From Blastomussa wellsi (Eukaryota > Cnidaria > Anthozoa > Scleractinia > Plerogyridae), in the NCBI GenBank assembly GCA_947652115.1, contig OX393562.1:12655294-12719293 (forward strand): a stretch of DNA of 64,000 nt. The letters are read 5' to 3'. Shown in pieces: positions 46,007 through 57,515 of the stretch. Below the pieces are notes generated by a model. That model saw only the letters and a list, made by a program, of their open reading frames with translations, did no database searches and was not told the DNA's origin. Position 1 is the first letter of the stretch. Every line of letters starts with the position of its first letter. The position numbers and the translations under genes were made by a program.

Positions 46007-47315
46007 CTATATGTCACACACAAATAACAGTTACTTTTAATTTATTTATATAAACCGCAATTGTGTAAACTTTTACTGTCAACCTAAAAAAATTGCGAAC
46101 ACCGGAAATGTTTCAGGAATGTTGATTGTGTAGTGACAACTCACATTAAAGCTCAGGACACGCGAACAAACCTCGAAAGCGCAAACTAATTACTGTTGGT
46201 TTTTGCGGTTTGGTTTACTCACATCTGAATGGCTCTTTCCTTGTAATACCGTAGCATTCCATATAAACTGTTAACGGTTTTCTTAGTTTCACAGTCAGTT
46301 TAGAACAGACAAGGGATTTAGTAATACTTTTATGAGTTTTTGGGATGACTTGCCTTTCTTGACATATGACATGAACTTTGCCGATTACGTGTCTTCCTCG
46401 CGCCAAGTCAGACATCATATTGCAACCGGTAGGAGGGAATTCCTTATTTGTCCGAGCCAAGGTTCTTTTAGCCATTTTCCACATTGAATGGCGCATCTAG
46501 GGGGTAACCCCATGGATCGGCGTTCTTTTTGTTGTTGCTGAAACTTTTCGACTCTTAGCGGTCTTTATTAGAGTAAGAAATTTAAGAGCCCACCCTCAAG
46601 GAAGAACAGGCCCATCTTCCCTTCGCCTGTCCTCACCAATAGACCAAAGTCGTTAATTATAACCGCCAATAAGAAACAGGTTTGCAACTAGCTAGACACT
46701 GAACAAGTTATTAACCAGTAACATATTGAAGTGGGCATGGACAGATACCTTCCTAGTTTGGAATCTGTTCTTTCAAGTTGATGGCTTGTGTGTTCAACAT
46801 ATTGCAGTTCTAAAGGCTGATGCATCCACACAGACAGATGGCAGCGTGTAGACTGAAGATAAAACTCAATCAATGTCAACTCCGGACCAGACGTATCCAA
46901 TTAAACGCTATAGATTGCTGCTGGTCTACAACAGTCAACTTGGCAAACCTGATCCTGATAAACATAATTTAACTACAAAGTAGACATGTTTAAGGTGGAT
47001 GGTACCAGTTTTCAGGTTTTTGACTGTGTCAACTTTTATTGAACGTTTGGCCTCCCTTTTAACGATTTCCTTTCAAAGTTTTGTTTGCTTTGCCACATTC
47101 TGTTGAAACCGAAGCTGTCAGAAACGACAAGATCTTTGCGATCGCCGACAGGATCGATCGCAGCACAAACGGGAATTTTAACTTTGTAACTCGGGCATTG
47201 AGTTCCAAAAAAAAGATTGATGCATTTCGAATTTCCCAAGAACCGGCGCTCAAAGAGCAACTTTCTTGTTGATCCAATCTCTGATAAACAGAACAAAACA
47301 AACAACAAAAGCAAC
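46007..47315. other. 3' flank of the transporter gene, no further gene recognised
   Basis: Probably includes the transporter 3' UTR. Short minus-strand ORFs at 46215-46496 and 46688-46900 have no recognisable motif. Confidence 0.4.
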
Positions 47316-48138
47316 CTTTTATCAACTGGATTGATAATGTCCATTGGCCACCGTAAAGAGATTCAAGAGCTGACGTTTCGAGCGTTAGCCCTTCGTCAGA
47401 GCGAATCAAGGAATTGTGCGTCGTGTGTTTTTATATACAGAACCGGTTTCGATGCATTTTTGTCGTCTTTCTCTACGTCACGAAGGTGTTCTCGGAATCG
47501 GTCGCCCTGTTTCGCCGGAACTTTTAAATGCGCTTGCGCACGATGCAAAACATGCCCTTTCATTCACAACGTTGACAAAATATCGGGACCCAAGCGATCT
47601 ATCAAAACCACTGATCATTTCACCTGTACCTCAGCCAATGCCATCTACTGTGTAACTTGCACTCTTTGCAAAAAGTTATACATCAGCGAAACAGGGAGAC
47701 GACTTGGCGACCGATTCCGAGAACACCTTCGTGACGTAGAGAAAGACGACAAAAATGCATCGAAACCGGTCGCGAGACACTTCAATCTCCCAAATTATTC
47801 TAAGCAACATATGGCAGTCTGCGGCCTTTCCCTTCACCAAGGAAACACGGAAAGCCGTAAAACTCTAGAACAGAAATTTATTTTTCAGATCGGCACTCTT
47901 AATCCTCACGGTATCAACGAACGCTTTTCATTCAACTAATTTATTCCGAAGTTTTCACGTTACCAGGCACCAGCCAATATGGAAGCTCCATCTTTCTGTA
48001 TATGAAAACACACGACGCACAATTCCTTGATTCGCTCCGACGAAGGGCTAACGATCGAAACGTCAGCTCTTGAATCTCTTTACGGTGGCCAATTGACATT
48101 ATCAACCCAGTTGATAAAACCAAATTATATTGTTATAC

Positions 48139-48182
<44 letters not shown>
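47316..48182 (+). mobile_element. Penelope-like element, 3' part with inverted terminal copies
   Basis: An inverted copy of the terminal module (47316-47441) lies upstream of the GIY-YIG coding part. The direct terminal module (47991-48182) lies downstream, with GGTGGCCAATTGACATTATC and a TTATATTGTTATACTT tail. The layout matches the inverted LTR-like ends described for Penelope-like elements. The reverse transcriptase part is absent. Confidence 0.85.
47443..47939 (+). pseudogene. Penelope GIY-YIG endonuclease C-terminal fragment
   Basis: The Cys-rich linker (CACARCKTCPF) is followed by the GIY-YIG-type nuclease core IYCVTCTLCKKLYISETG and GRRLGDRFREHL, then VARHFNLPNYS. The second half of the signature reads YISETG where YIGETG is expected. 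The C-terminus is natural (HGINERFSFN, stop). Upstream frame residues belong to the inverted terminal module and are not RT. Confidence 0.88.
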
Positions 48183-48183
<1 letters not shown>

Positions 48184-48518
48184 CTTGCATGTAATAACCC
48201 ACGCGCCGCCATATTTGTTTTGTATTTTCAGCTATAAATCGCGGACTATCTCGCGCGTGACGCGCACGCTCGTCACCAGACTTCCCACGTACGAAAAACT
48301 GGTACGATCCACCTTAAAAGATGTTCTAAATTTTGACCCTTTTCGGTCTCAACGTTCTTACTATGCACAACTTTCCAAACACAATTTTGCGTTACGTCCT
48401 GCTTAGATTACATTATTCGTGACGATGTTGCAATACAATAATTGCGTTCGACGTTAGGAGAACACAAGCCCAATCACGTGCTGTGTATTTACAGGCAAAA
48501 TGAATCGACTGAGAGCCC
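48183..48518. other. no feature recognised
   Basis: Holds a short plus ORF (48185-48406) without motifs. It starts inside the repeat boundary, so it is probably not a gene. Confidence 0.35.
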
Positions 48519-48726
48519 ATTTGCAACAAACGGTCACATGGTACAAAATCCGCCATGCTGGAGCGCAAGCTTATTTTTATTATTCCCGCACTGGGACATC
48601 CAAAACAAAGAAAAGTCACGCTTGATTGGCTGAGGTCGGTTTGTCTGGATGTCCCAGTGCGGCAATAATAATAAGCTTGCCCTCCAGCGTGGCGGATGTT
48701 ATGCAATGTGACCGTTTGTTGCAAAA
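48519..48726. mobile_element. palindromic MITE, family 1 copy
   Basis: Inverted arms of about 90 bases: TTTGCAACAAACGGTCACAT at the left and its complement at the right end. The core GCACTGGGACATCCA is shared with the palindrome at 58028-58202. No ORF. Confidence 0.75.
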
Positions 48727-49689
48727 GGCCTATTCTGTTTCTCTGTTATGGACGCACATTTTCCGGGCTTACTAACGTGGTTGTAAGCGAATTTGACTTT
48801 TAACCATGTACCATTCAGTTATGTTTTACTTGAGCAATAGCCAGGGCTTGAACTGGGGTAAGGTAATTGAAGGAGTTGAACGCTCTATCGCATCCTCGGA
48901 TTACGCCTAGTTTAATTTATAAATTTGTAGTACGTATACATTGCTAGCATGCTTGCGTGAAAAAATACAATCGATATCAAATAAATTAAGAATTAACGTT
49001 GTTTCATTTATAGATCGTTTTCCCTGTCATCCAAATCCATTCAGTCGATGAAGTCAAGAGAAAGGGTTATTATCTATATGACTAGCTCCGCGAGCGGGCA
49101 CGATGAACCAAATCCCGCAAGATGGAGCTATCTTGCCCGCTCGGGATTACGCGCTTTGTCCAAGTACAATTTATCTCAGGCGAAAACTTTATCCCATATA
49201 ATAAATCATTTATTGACCAAGCTTGTTCGGTCAAGATGGCTGGATAGTGGTCCACGTGGCCTTCATGTCACGCACCGTCAAAATTCTGAAATTCAAAATG
49301 CGCCAGGATGCTATTGAGCTGACTCATTGCAAAGGGATATAAATTTACTACATTTCATGCCTGATAAGGATAAAAAGTTTGATATTTCTTTAGTTTTGGC
49401 TTGATAACGCCACGGCACCTGGCCTGATAACGTCACGTGAAAACGACTATTGAAAAAGTATCTCGGTTTCCTCGCTTTTGGGCAATTAATATTCTCAAGA
49501 TTTTCAAAGTCAAATTTTCGTAAGTAAAAGGTCACATGGTTGTCTCATAAGTTTTCCTAAATTAATAAATAAATACTTTGACTGACGGTCTGTATAAGAC
49601 AGAAAAGTCTAGGGACACGCAAATAAAATAAAATGAATAAATAACGATATTTAGAGAGGAAGCCACATCAGCCTCACTGTTTTTCATGC
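48727..49689. other. intergenic, mostly unassigned
   Basis: Includes a small hairpin at about 49090-49145 (GCGAGCGGGCA and TGCCCGCTCG), likely a MITE scrap. Nothing else could be supported. Confidence 0.35.
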
Positions 49690-50083
49690 GGGTCATCTAT
49701 CCAGGTTTAACTGGAATTTAGAAATGTTGGTCTACTTACCTAGATTGCCTAAAGCCAAAACAGAATACGGAAGGAGAGTGTCTTATTTCCGGTTTTTAAA
49801 TGACTGGATGTCCCTTCCGGCGTTCTTTAGAAAACCAATGCCGTGCGCAATTTTTAAGAAAAATCTTACGAATTTCTTAATGGATAATTATTTGTAGATA
49901 GTTTTTTAGATAATCACTTGTAAGTTTTAGTAGTTTTAGATGTGTGACATTTGTATCTTTAATTTTAGATTTTAATACCTTTTTTTTTATTTTTATGGAG
50001 GACCTCCCTGAAAACCACGTGTTTACGTGACGGGTGCTTCCTCCTTAAAGATTGTTTATTATTATTATTATTATTATTATCCC
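49690..50083 (+). mobile_element. 5'-truncated non-LTR retrotransposon (LINE), 3' end
   Basis: Coding bases 49724-49897 give a C-terminal RT-element tail, LPRLPKAKTEYGRR...FRFLNDWMSLPAFF...FKKNL, ending in TAG. A short 3' UTR (GGAGGACCTCCCTGAAAACC) and a TTA-repeat tail at 50048-50083 follow. The W-x-x-LP and FKK tail pattern is typical of L2, CR1 or jockey-type LINEs; the exact clade cannot be told. Confidence 0.8.
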
Positions 50084-50864
50084 CGTAAGTTTCACAAGGT
50101 AATATTTTCTAAAGACAGTACTTTCAAAGGGTGGTATTGATAATATCTACTCGTAGTACTCGTGTTGCATCACTGAGTGTGTTAAGAACAAAGGGGCGAC
50201 ATTAGACATAACATGTCCAGTACAAACTACCTGGCTCGTCAGCTCGGGCACTCTTCAGACAAATTATGACAAATCAGTGTTGCAGTGTAATATAAAAAAG
50301 AGCAGAAGACTATGGACATGTTATCCTAAACGATTCTTTCTCTCTCCTGGTAAGCCAATGTTTGATTTTTTTTTAATATTTATTAGTATCATTAATGTTT
50401 GATTTTGTTTTCGACATTGTCTCATGGATATTAAAATGGTCTTTAAAATCTGTCGTGAGGTAGTGGTGAGGTAGAATTAAGAAAATGAACGAATTTTACC
50501 TTAAGACGTCATTGTCATCATGACGAAATGACGAAATACACATTTTTTTAAACCCATGCAACAGTAAACCCATTGGCCAATGTACCGGCGAAAACCGGCT
50601 ATGATGAACATTGCTCTTTGTTCCACTTCTGGCGTGGTAAGAAGCCACACCTCCTGAGCACAATGCTAACTCCGTCTTTTCTAGGGTTCTGAAGTTTTCT
50701 CTTGGAAAACTGTCTCGCTACTTTCATTTACCTTTTTGTGTACTAAAAGCCCCTATCTTCTACTTTTTTTTCAATTTCCCGCCCAACAAAGGAGCCTGAT
50801 AAATTATTTCAACAAGTCGTGATTACATATCAGTAGCTGCTGGGTTCCTAACTTAAGAAGTCTG
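50084..50864. other. intergenic, no feature recognised
   Basis: No ORF, motif or repeat partner was identified in this interval. Confidence 0.4.
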
Positions 50865-51560
50865 TAAAAAGTAAGTTATCGAAGCCTGCAATTGAACTTC
50901 TGTCATTATTTCCACGTAAATGTTGTCCTATCGCAGAAATATGACGCATTTATAGATCGACACCTATAACTTCCTGTCCTGCAGTAAACAGAAAAAGTAT
51001 ATTTCAAATTGTGGGGTGAACGTGTGAGGAGTCCTGAACGATTAGAATAATTTTGATCTCTCAGCCTAACGATATATAACATTATCATAAAAGTAGGTGT
51101 TGAAAGACTTATCCAACCAATGTTGAAACATTTTGTAGAATTTTTCGCACACTGAACAGAAAACGTAATTTTCACTTTTTTACGAGAAAAAAAAATTGCT
51201 ACACTATTTATTTTATTTGATGTTTATAAACAAAAGTAAAGTGCAAACTTACATCAGTCAGTGTTCAATATTAATGATGACTGCTCTAACGCACAAAAAC
51301 TAAGTAAAGGTAATGTTAATTGTCTTCAATTCAAGAAAGCATAGGGATATTAGACACATTATCGGCTTCCAAAAGCTGATATATTCTCAGGAAAATCCAG
51401 AAATTTATTAGATTTGATTCTCGATCAACAATATGAATCCTGACCGGTAGGTAGCTCACGTCGTTCTAAGAACGTGAAGCAATTTGCCTTTTCCCGTTGC
51501 TAGAACCAACTAGACTCTCTATTTGGCTATCTTTAGGCGAATAAATTAAATAAACAGCCT
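50865..51560. repeat. interspersed repeat, copy C (partial)
   Basis: Diverged match to the copies at 8265-9535 and 9779-12400: TTTCCACGTAAAT, TCCTGCAGTAAACAGAAA, GGGTGAACGTGTGAGGAGT, CTCACGTCGTTCTAAG and AATAAATTAAA in the same order. It ends eight bases before the DUF3504-like ORF. Confidence 0.65.
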
Positions 51561-51567
51561 CGCTAAA

Positions 51568-51945
51568 ATGATGAAGACCATCAGCGAAGAAGCACGTTTA
51601 TCCAAAGTCTACACAAACCATTGTGTAAGAGCCACTGCCATCACTCTCTGGTCCAACGCCGGGATTTCAAACCGCCACATAATGGCCATTTCTGAACACC
51701 GCAGTGAGCAGTCTCTGGTAAGCTACAATTCGCAGCCTTCGACCTCACAGCTCCATAACTGTAGCCAAGTCTTGTCGAGAGCCTTCAGTTCTCCTTCTGC
51801 CAACAATCACAGCCAGCCATCAGAAACTTCTCGGCAATCCACGTCGTTCCAGGCCAAACAAGTGGCAACGAAATCGCTCTTCAGCGAATGCACCATTCAA
51901 AATGTGAAAATTGTTTTCAACGGTTTATTCTCTGAATCGATGTGA
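51568..51945 (+). pseudogene. Crypton/DUF3504 tyrosine-recombinase C-terminal fragment
   Basis: 125 codons. KVYTNHCVRATAITLWSNAG, then RHIMAISEHR and LVSYN match the end of the DUF3504/Crypton catalytic domain: the HxxR pair (HCVR), a second H/R (EHRS) and the tyrosine (SYN). A Ser/Gln-rich tail follows. The N-terminal catalytic Arg region is missing, so this is an exon or a truncated transposon rather than a working recombinase. Confidence 0.75.
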
Positions 51946-52249
51946 AATTCAGTCCTTCGTGTTTCAATAACTTTGGACGGTTGTCTACTTTTTTCCCTGA
52001 GTTTGTTCATAATTCTATTGAACTATTTCACCGGTTGTTGGATACAGACCTTAGAAAGAGGATTTTGATCGATATTTCAGGAAACGTGATTAAACTTTAT
52101 CGAGTTGCTGGTGTGCAGTCGCTTGTCATGAATGAAATGAATTTTCGCGCGCTTATTTTCTCCTGTCATGTAAGACTACACCAACATTTTTTGCGATGTA
52201 CCTCAATGAAAGCAGCTCTGTTGTCCCAATGTCTCAGTGTTATGTTATA

Positions 52250-52424
52250 AAACAAATGGTAAGCGCCATAGCATGTACTATTGAGTTACGGATGCACTTG
52301 GGAAGTTTGCTAAGCACTCAAGAAGCTAGAGTCGCACTCAGCTATCGCCTCGTGTGACTCTTACGCTTCTTTCGTGCTTAGCAACCTCCCTAGTACATGC
52401 TATGGCGTTTACCATTTGTTAATT
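52250..52424. mobile_element. palindromic MITE
   Basis: Arms ACAAATGGTAAGCGCCATAG at the left and CTATGGCGTTTACCATTTGT at the right, about 70 bases of pairing with a left-arm insertion of about 20 bases. No ORF. Confidence 0.7.
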
Positions 52425-52685
52425 TCAATTGACTCTGACAAAGCTTATCTTGCCTTCACTTGCCAAGGTTGATTTCCCTTTCGTAAACGGTCGATGCCAT
52501 TGTTAATGATCGATGCCATAATTGGTAACCAAGTTTTTAGGAATGGACCATGCTATATTTGCTCTAGTTTAAGCCTGGACTCTGAGGGCGCGAAGCTGCT
52601 TATAATTTGGTGATAGACTAATACACACTCACCAAATGCTTAATTTTTCACTTTCACACTGGTTTGCTTGTGTTTAGCCCTTATT

Positions 52686-52960
52686 TTATCATCATCATCG
52701 TCATCGTCATCATTTATATAGCACCTTTTCCATAAATCTCCAAAAGCGCTTTTCAGAATGTGTTTGATAAAATAATATTGTAAAACCTAAGACAAAGTTT
52801 ACGAGTTCATCAATTAAAATTTAAAAAGAATCGAAGAAATATAATCTACATGTAAAGCTTTTTACTAATCTTCTAATTTTTTCAGTTACCTATTTTATAA
52901 CATGTACACGCTATTCTAAAAAGCCTCATGCTTTCAATTAGCTTGCGAAATGAATTTTTA
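52686..52960 (-). repeat. retroposon 3' end with ATG-repeat tail
   Basis: On the minus strand GCGCTTTTGGAG and GGTGCTATATAAATGATG precede a (GATGAC/GATGAT)n tail at 52690-52712. The GCTATATAAAT end before a trinucleotide tail is common to several metazoan SINEs and LINEs. The 5' limit is uncertain. Confidence 0.45.
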
Positions 52961-53427
52961 ACATTTTAGAGGATCAAACGAACGTAACACGGGTTCACAA
53001 GTGACCGAAAAGAAACATGGCCGCCTTTTGACTCTCGAAACTAAAACCACTGACTTCTCCTCACTCTTCACTGATTCAATGCTTCATGCATTTGCCTCAA
53101 TAAAATGCTCGAAAAAAATGCTAGCGTAATATACAAAAGCCTAGTATAAATAGTTTCAATTTAAGTTGGTGCGCGCAGATAATTGAGCAAAAACCCTCTG
53201 GCTGAATACAGTATAACTATAATAACACATATTCACATCCTGTTCGCCATGATTCCATCATTTCTCTACATAATCTGCAACCGGTGGTTTTCAATGAATA
53301 CATGTATAAGCACTAATTTTGAAATCCTAAGGAAATCACTCCTGAAGGTAATTTAAGTTTGCGTACGCAACTTACGTGGCAATTCTTTTGAATTGCTAAT
53401 AAGCGCGCAAGTGTTAGCCACATGACG
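52961..53427. other. 3' flank of the large ankyrin gene
   Basis: No further gene seen. It probably contains the 3' UTR of the minus-strand gene; no AATAAA was found on the minus strand here. Confidence 0.35.
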
Positions 53428-56400
53428 TCACAAACTTGTTTTCATGAGTATCGGCAAGTGTCCTGACGTCATGTCTTTAATTTCCATGAATTCCCGGATA
53501 CGTTCAGTTGTATACCACGCAACGTCCGTTCCACATTCAACGAGCAGTACAGCGCATTTAAAATGAGCTTTTTTAAGCGCCGAATGGATTGGTGGAAACC
53601 CATCTTGGTCTGCAATATTTACTAGGGCGCCGTATTGAATGAGAGTGTGAATGCTTTCCAGGTCTCCAGCGCCGGCTGCTTTGTGTAACAACGAGCGACC
53701 ACTGGGACTTAACTGATTCACATCTATTCTCTCCTTTTCAATGACTTCCTTCACTTCCGCAGCTGACTTTTCACCAATCGCGCTCAGGAGCATGGCCGAA
53801 GGTGAGAAAGAGATTTTTCGGCCACGTTGCTTTGCATTGAATGTTTGCTCCTCGAGTTTTTCCATGGAAGCACGTTCATTGTTATTGGCATCGATGTGAC
53901 TTTTATTATCGTAGGTGGTTTTTGATTCTAGGGTTTTAAAAAAGTGTTTTCGAAGTCTTAAGATCACTCTCACAAGAATAGGAACAGCTTTCTTTTCATT
54001 CTTCTGAAGGTGGCCATAAAAATTTTCCATCTCACCCTGTTCTTCATCCAGGAAATATCTTACTTGTGGCTTTTTATAGAGAGATGCTGATTCCTTACGT
54101 GTATTAAGCACATGTGTAGAAATGGCTTTCAGTTCCTCTCTAAAGTCTTCAGCGGAGGGAATGCCAGTCTGACATTCACATTGATATTGACACTCGCAAA
54201 CACTATCATTCATAGACAGATCACTAGTGTCTACACTTGAGGTTGGCGATGCAACTCTCATTTGTCCAATCGTGAAGTCACGCGGAAAAATGTACCCCAT
54301 GAGTTGTTCGTGAAGAGATGGAGCGCGAGCGGGTTGTGACAAGGGCGAAAGCCTAAAGCCACGCACATAATTTTCGCTGTCGGACGATGACTCGATATCT
54401 CTTAGGTATAAGTGAGTTGAAGAGGGAGCGATGCTTCTTTCTAAAGGCGAGTCTCCAATTTTCGGGATGGTAAATTGCTTTCTATCGTTATGATGTTCGT
54501 AATGGGACAGCGAATCATTACGAATTTTCCACGGGTAGATTCCTTCCTTGTTTGAACTAACGCTTGTAAGGGAAGAACAAGAGCTCTCTGATTCTGCCAC
54601 CTCGAGCTTTGTAAAGCGGTTAGGAACACTATAATTGTTGTTTGAAAACGTTTGGTTAGCCGAGGCTGGAGTTGGCGTGTTATCAAAAAACACATCGTCG
54701 CTCAATTCTGACAACGGCTCCGAAAAACCACTTTCCGTAAAAATGTCACCCTCGAAGCGAAACTTCGAGTGCGTGACATTATGTGGAATTCTTTTCTCAA
54801 GATTATGCTGGAATCCATCTTTCCTCGAATGCGTGTGTTTTCGAACAAGCTGTTCATAACTGGGGGGCTGTGGGTAGGTTTGTGACCGTGTTTTGGTTAT
54901 GGCGGACCTATCATTTCTATCAGTGTTAATTGCTTTGTAATCGTTGTTATAACCGACAATGCCAAAGAATTGATCATCAAGCTGTGAAATATGGCCATCG
55001 ACCTCCTGGTATTGTGGTTTTGTTCTGTTTTCTCGAAATAGTACAGCTTTTGATGTTTCACCGTTGTTGTTTACATTTCTAGAGACATCATGAACTTGTT
55101 CACCGTTTTCCGTGCTATCTCTTTGATTACCAGTACCATTGTTTATTAAAAGACTCTCAGCATCAACTCGTTTACAAGTATAATAGGCATCCTCGTGTCT
55201 TTGTTCTGCTGGAACGTGATGTATTTGCATTTCAATAAGCTTCTTATTCATAGCGGCGTCACAATTCATTTCATTCTGTTTAAGTCGATGGTTTCCGTTG
55301 GGGTATTGCTCCACTTGTTGTGCAAAATAAACATCGTTTTCGTATTTTCCATTCTTCACAAGTGGTGGATAATCTGTTATTGCTTGCTGTCTGTCTGGCT
55401 CTGTGTTTGCCAAAGATGATTGTACAAACGCATCTTTGAGATTTGCATTTAATGAGCCAGGATTCCTTTCATAATAGAATGTATATCGTTCTCCTAAAGA
55501 GCCTACAAAATCGTCTTTTTTTCGATAGCGTTCAGATGGCTCCGAATCAACAAAAATTACTTTGTAAGACGCTTCGCCGGCCTTTTCAGTGTAATAAGCG
55601 CTGATATCAGATGTAAAATCACTTGAGTTCTGTTCGCAGTCGGTGTATTTCTCGCTGTCACAGTGCATTGAATCTGAAGTGTGATTACAAAAGTGATCAA
55701 AAGTTGCCTCATCGGAAGAATGCGTTGATTGAGTTGTTGATTCTTTGAACAAAGGCCTCGATTGCTCAACTTCTGCCTTGTGCTCCTTAACTGCATTCGC
55801 TGCGTAATGACTTTGAAATCTTTCAGCAAGATCTTGAGAATTCAATTTATCAATTTGTATAACTGAGTTTCCATCATTAGGGCTGATACCTTGAGATGGC
55901 CCTTGAGCCGTTGCTATGCCAATAGTTAGACCATATTTGCAGCTTGTAGACGGCTTATAAACTTTGCAATCTGTAGAGACCATGATATTTTCTTGATCGT
56001 CTTCAATGTCAAATACGCCTCCTGTATCCCTTTGCCCTTCAAACGGATCACAGACAATGGAATGTGAACCTCTTGAATTAAGTACACAATCTTCCAAAGG
56101 AATTATCTCGGAAACATGTCCATTCCACTGAGAACACATTTGCTCTTCGCTTGTACCAAATCTGCTTTGGTTTGCTGTCGATATCAACTGATTTGCAAAC
56201 GATTTTGGCGAGTCAGTGGCATTTGGTACGCTTAAATCCTGCTTGTTTGCATCGATCTTGTTCTCTGCGGCACTGTCTTCACAAGTGATATATTTGCGTG
56301 CATTATCATCCATTTCTGACCATGTGAAAGTTTGTTTTTCTGTTGGAAATGAATAAGAGTCATTGTCTTTGTAGCTGCCGACGGGAATAATGAGATAAGA

Positions 56401-56697
56401 AGTGCTGCGTTCGAGCTCGTTTTCCTCTGAATCCTTAGAAACCGTTCCATCAAGGCAAGAGAAGTTGTGCTCATCGTCGCTGGAAATCACTTCTGAACAG
56501 CTTGAACCGGCGGAGACGTGCCTTCTTTCAAATTTCTTGATCGCCACTGCCGATGCCGCAGACGAGGTATCCTCTTGAAGCAGATTGGCTGCTAAGTCTT
56601 CTTGTAATGCCAAACTGGTTTCAAGCTTCCTTTCTAACTCTTCGATTTTCCAGGAAAGCAAGTGTATCTCGTCCAGAATCTTTTCATCAGTTGCCAT
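53428..56697 (-). CDS. PP1-docking ankyrin-repeat protein, large paralogue
   Basis: Single open exon, 1089 residues, ATG at 56697. Residues about 5-45 form a coiled coil (EIHLLSWKIEELERKLETSL). About 900 residues follow of low-complexity, Ser/Asn/Glu-rich, probably disordered sequence, including a Cys patch CECQYQCECQ. At about residue 961 the RVxF-type PP1-docking motif KISF is followed by two to three ankyrin repeats (GRSLLHKAAGAGDLESIHTL, DGFPPIHSALKKAHFKCAVL). RVxF directly before ankyrin repeats is the layout of PPP1R27 and the PPP1R12/16 subunits, so a role as a protein phosphatase 1 regulator is inferred. The distance from KISF to the C-terminus is 129 residues, the same as in the neighbour at 61627-62682. 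Confidence 0.8.
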   Translation of the reverse strand: MATDEKILDEIHLLSWKIEELERKLETSLALQEDLAANLLQEDTSSAASAVAIKKFERRHVSAGSSCSEVISSDDEHNFSCLDGTVSKDSEENELERSTSYLIIPVGSYKDNDSYSFPTEKQTFTWSEMDDNARKYITCEDSAAENKIDANKQDLSVPNATDSPKSFANQLISTANQSRFGTSEEQMCSQWNGHVSEIIPLEDCVLNSRGSHSIVCDPFEGQRDTGGVFDIEDDQENIMVSTDCKVYKPSTSCKYGLTIGIATAQGPSQGISPNDGNSVIQIDKLNSQDLAERFQSHYAANAVKEHKAEVEQSRPLFKESTTQSTHSSDEATFDHFCNHTSDSMHCDSEKYTDCEQNSSDFTSDISAYYTEKAGEASYKVIFVDSEPSERYRKKDDFVGSLGERYTFYYERNPGSLNANLKDAFVQSSLANTEPDRQQAITDYPPLVKNGKYENDVYFAQQVEQYPNGNHRLKQNEMNCDAAMNKKLIEMQIHHVPAEQRHEDAYYTCKRVDAESLLINNGTGNQRDSTENGEQVHDVSRNVNNNGETSKAVLFRENRTKPQYQEVDGHISQLDDQFFGIVGYNNDYKAINTDRNDRSAITKTRSQTYPQPPSYEQLVRKHTHSRKDGFQHNLEKRIPHNVTHSKFRFEGDIFTESGFSEPLSELSDDVFFDNTPTPASANQTFSNNNYSVPNRFTKLEVAESESSCSSLTSVSSNKEGIYPWKIRNDSLSHYEHHNDRKQFTIPKIGDSPLERSIAPSSTHLYLRDIESSSDSENYVRGFRLSPLSQPARAPSLHEQLMGYIFPRDFTIGQMRVASPTSSVDTSDLSMNDSVCECQYQCECQTGIPSAEDFREELKAISTHVLNTRKESASLYKKPQVRYFLDEEQGEMENFYGHLQKNEKKAVPILVRVILRLRKHFFKTLESKTTYDNKSHIDANNNERASMEKLEEQTFNAKQRGRKISFSPSAMLLSAIGEKSAAEVKEVIEKERIDVNQLSPSGRSLLHKAAGAGDLESIHTLIQYGALVNIADQDGFPPIHSALKKAHFKCAVLLVECGTDVAWYTTERIREFMEIKDMTSGHLPILMKTSL

Positions 56698-57199
56698 CCT
56701 TGGTGAATAAGAAATTTAAAGTCCAGCAAATGTTCATTTCTTGGTATAAGAATTCATTTTTACGTCAAGTGATCACCTAACTTGAATCAAAACCAGGCAA
56801 ATGTAAAAATCCAGTTTGCTGCAACAAAGATGCCCTTTTTCAGACGTTTTCAATGGAAAAACATGGTATCATTTCCTTCCTGCAATGTCGACGACTGTCA
56901 CAAAACGCGATAATCAGAGACGCGGGTGACGATCCTCTTGGGACACGTGCAGACCGACCCTCTCGTTGTGTCAACCACATTGTCATGCGCGTTGATAGCA
57001 AAATGGATTACGCACATCTGCTTGTGAATGGAATCACAAGGAATAACTGCATTGCGAACAATGGCCGGCAGCTGTAATTAAAGCGTGTACTACGTTCTTG
57101 TTGAAAGTGGCTTTCAAGTGCTGTTTATTGAGGCACATTGTTATCGACAATAGATGTCGAGAGGACAGAAAATAATTCGTGTCCATCATCACATACTTG
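56698..57199. other. 5' flank of the large ankyrin gene
   Basis: Presumed promoter side of the minus-strand gene. A plus ORF (56853-57077) has no motif and overlaps this flank; not accepted as a gene. Confidence 0.35.
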
Positions 57200-57515
57200 T
57201 GAAATGCCATGTACGTTGTTTTAGTTTTAGTTTTAGTTTAATGATATAAACGAAAAGTCTAAGAATTTTCATCAACTAGATAATGTATCAAAAGTTTTGT
57301 TCCTTTGTAACAGCATTGATCCTTTCGTTTGCCGATCAACTGCTACTTTTATCTTCCAAGCCATGTCTCTCAGACATGAGTCTTCCTTTGTAAAATGATT
57401 CAGATGTTATTTTGTTTTATTTGGTTTAATTTTAATTTGAAATATTAGGTAATGCCATGTATTGTTATGGAAATACCTCAATAAATTGCTGTTGTTGTTG
57501 TTGTTATTACGTCAC
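57200..57515 (+). repeat. retroposon 3' end with TTG-repeat tail
   Basis: GTTATGGAAATACCTCAATA followed by AATTGC and (TGT)n at 57490-57507 resembles the 3' end of a LINE or SINE. The upstream part has a short TTTTAG tandem (57218-57238). The 5' limit is uncertain. Confidence 0.45.

Noticed and set aside
46215..46900. Two minus ORFs downstream of the transporter
   Set aside because: Short, motif-free, no splice or start context to support them.
48185..48406. 73-codon plus ORF after the Penelope element
   Set aside because: It has no motif and starts within the repeat boundary; probably chance.
56853..57077. 74-codon plus ORF upstream of the large ankyrin gene
   Set aside because: No domain and no upstream exon evidence; lies in the presumed promoter of the minus-strand gene.
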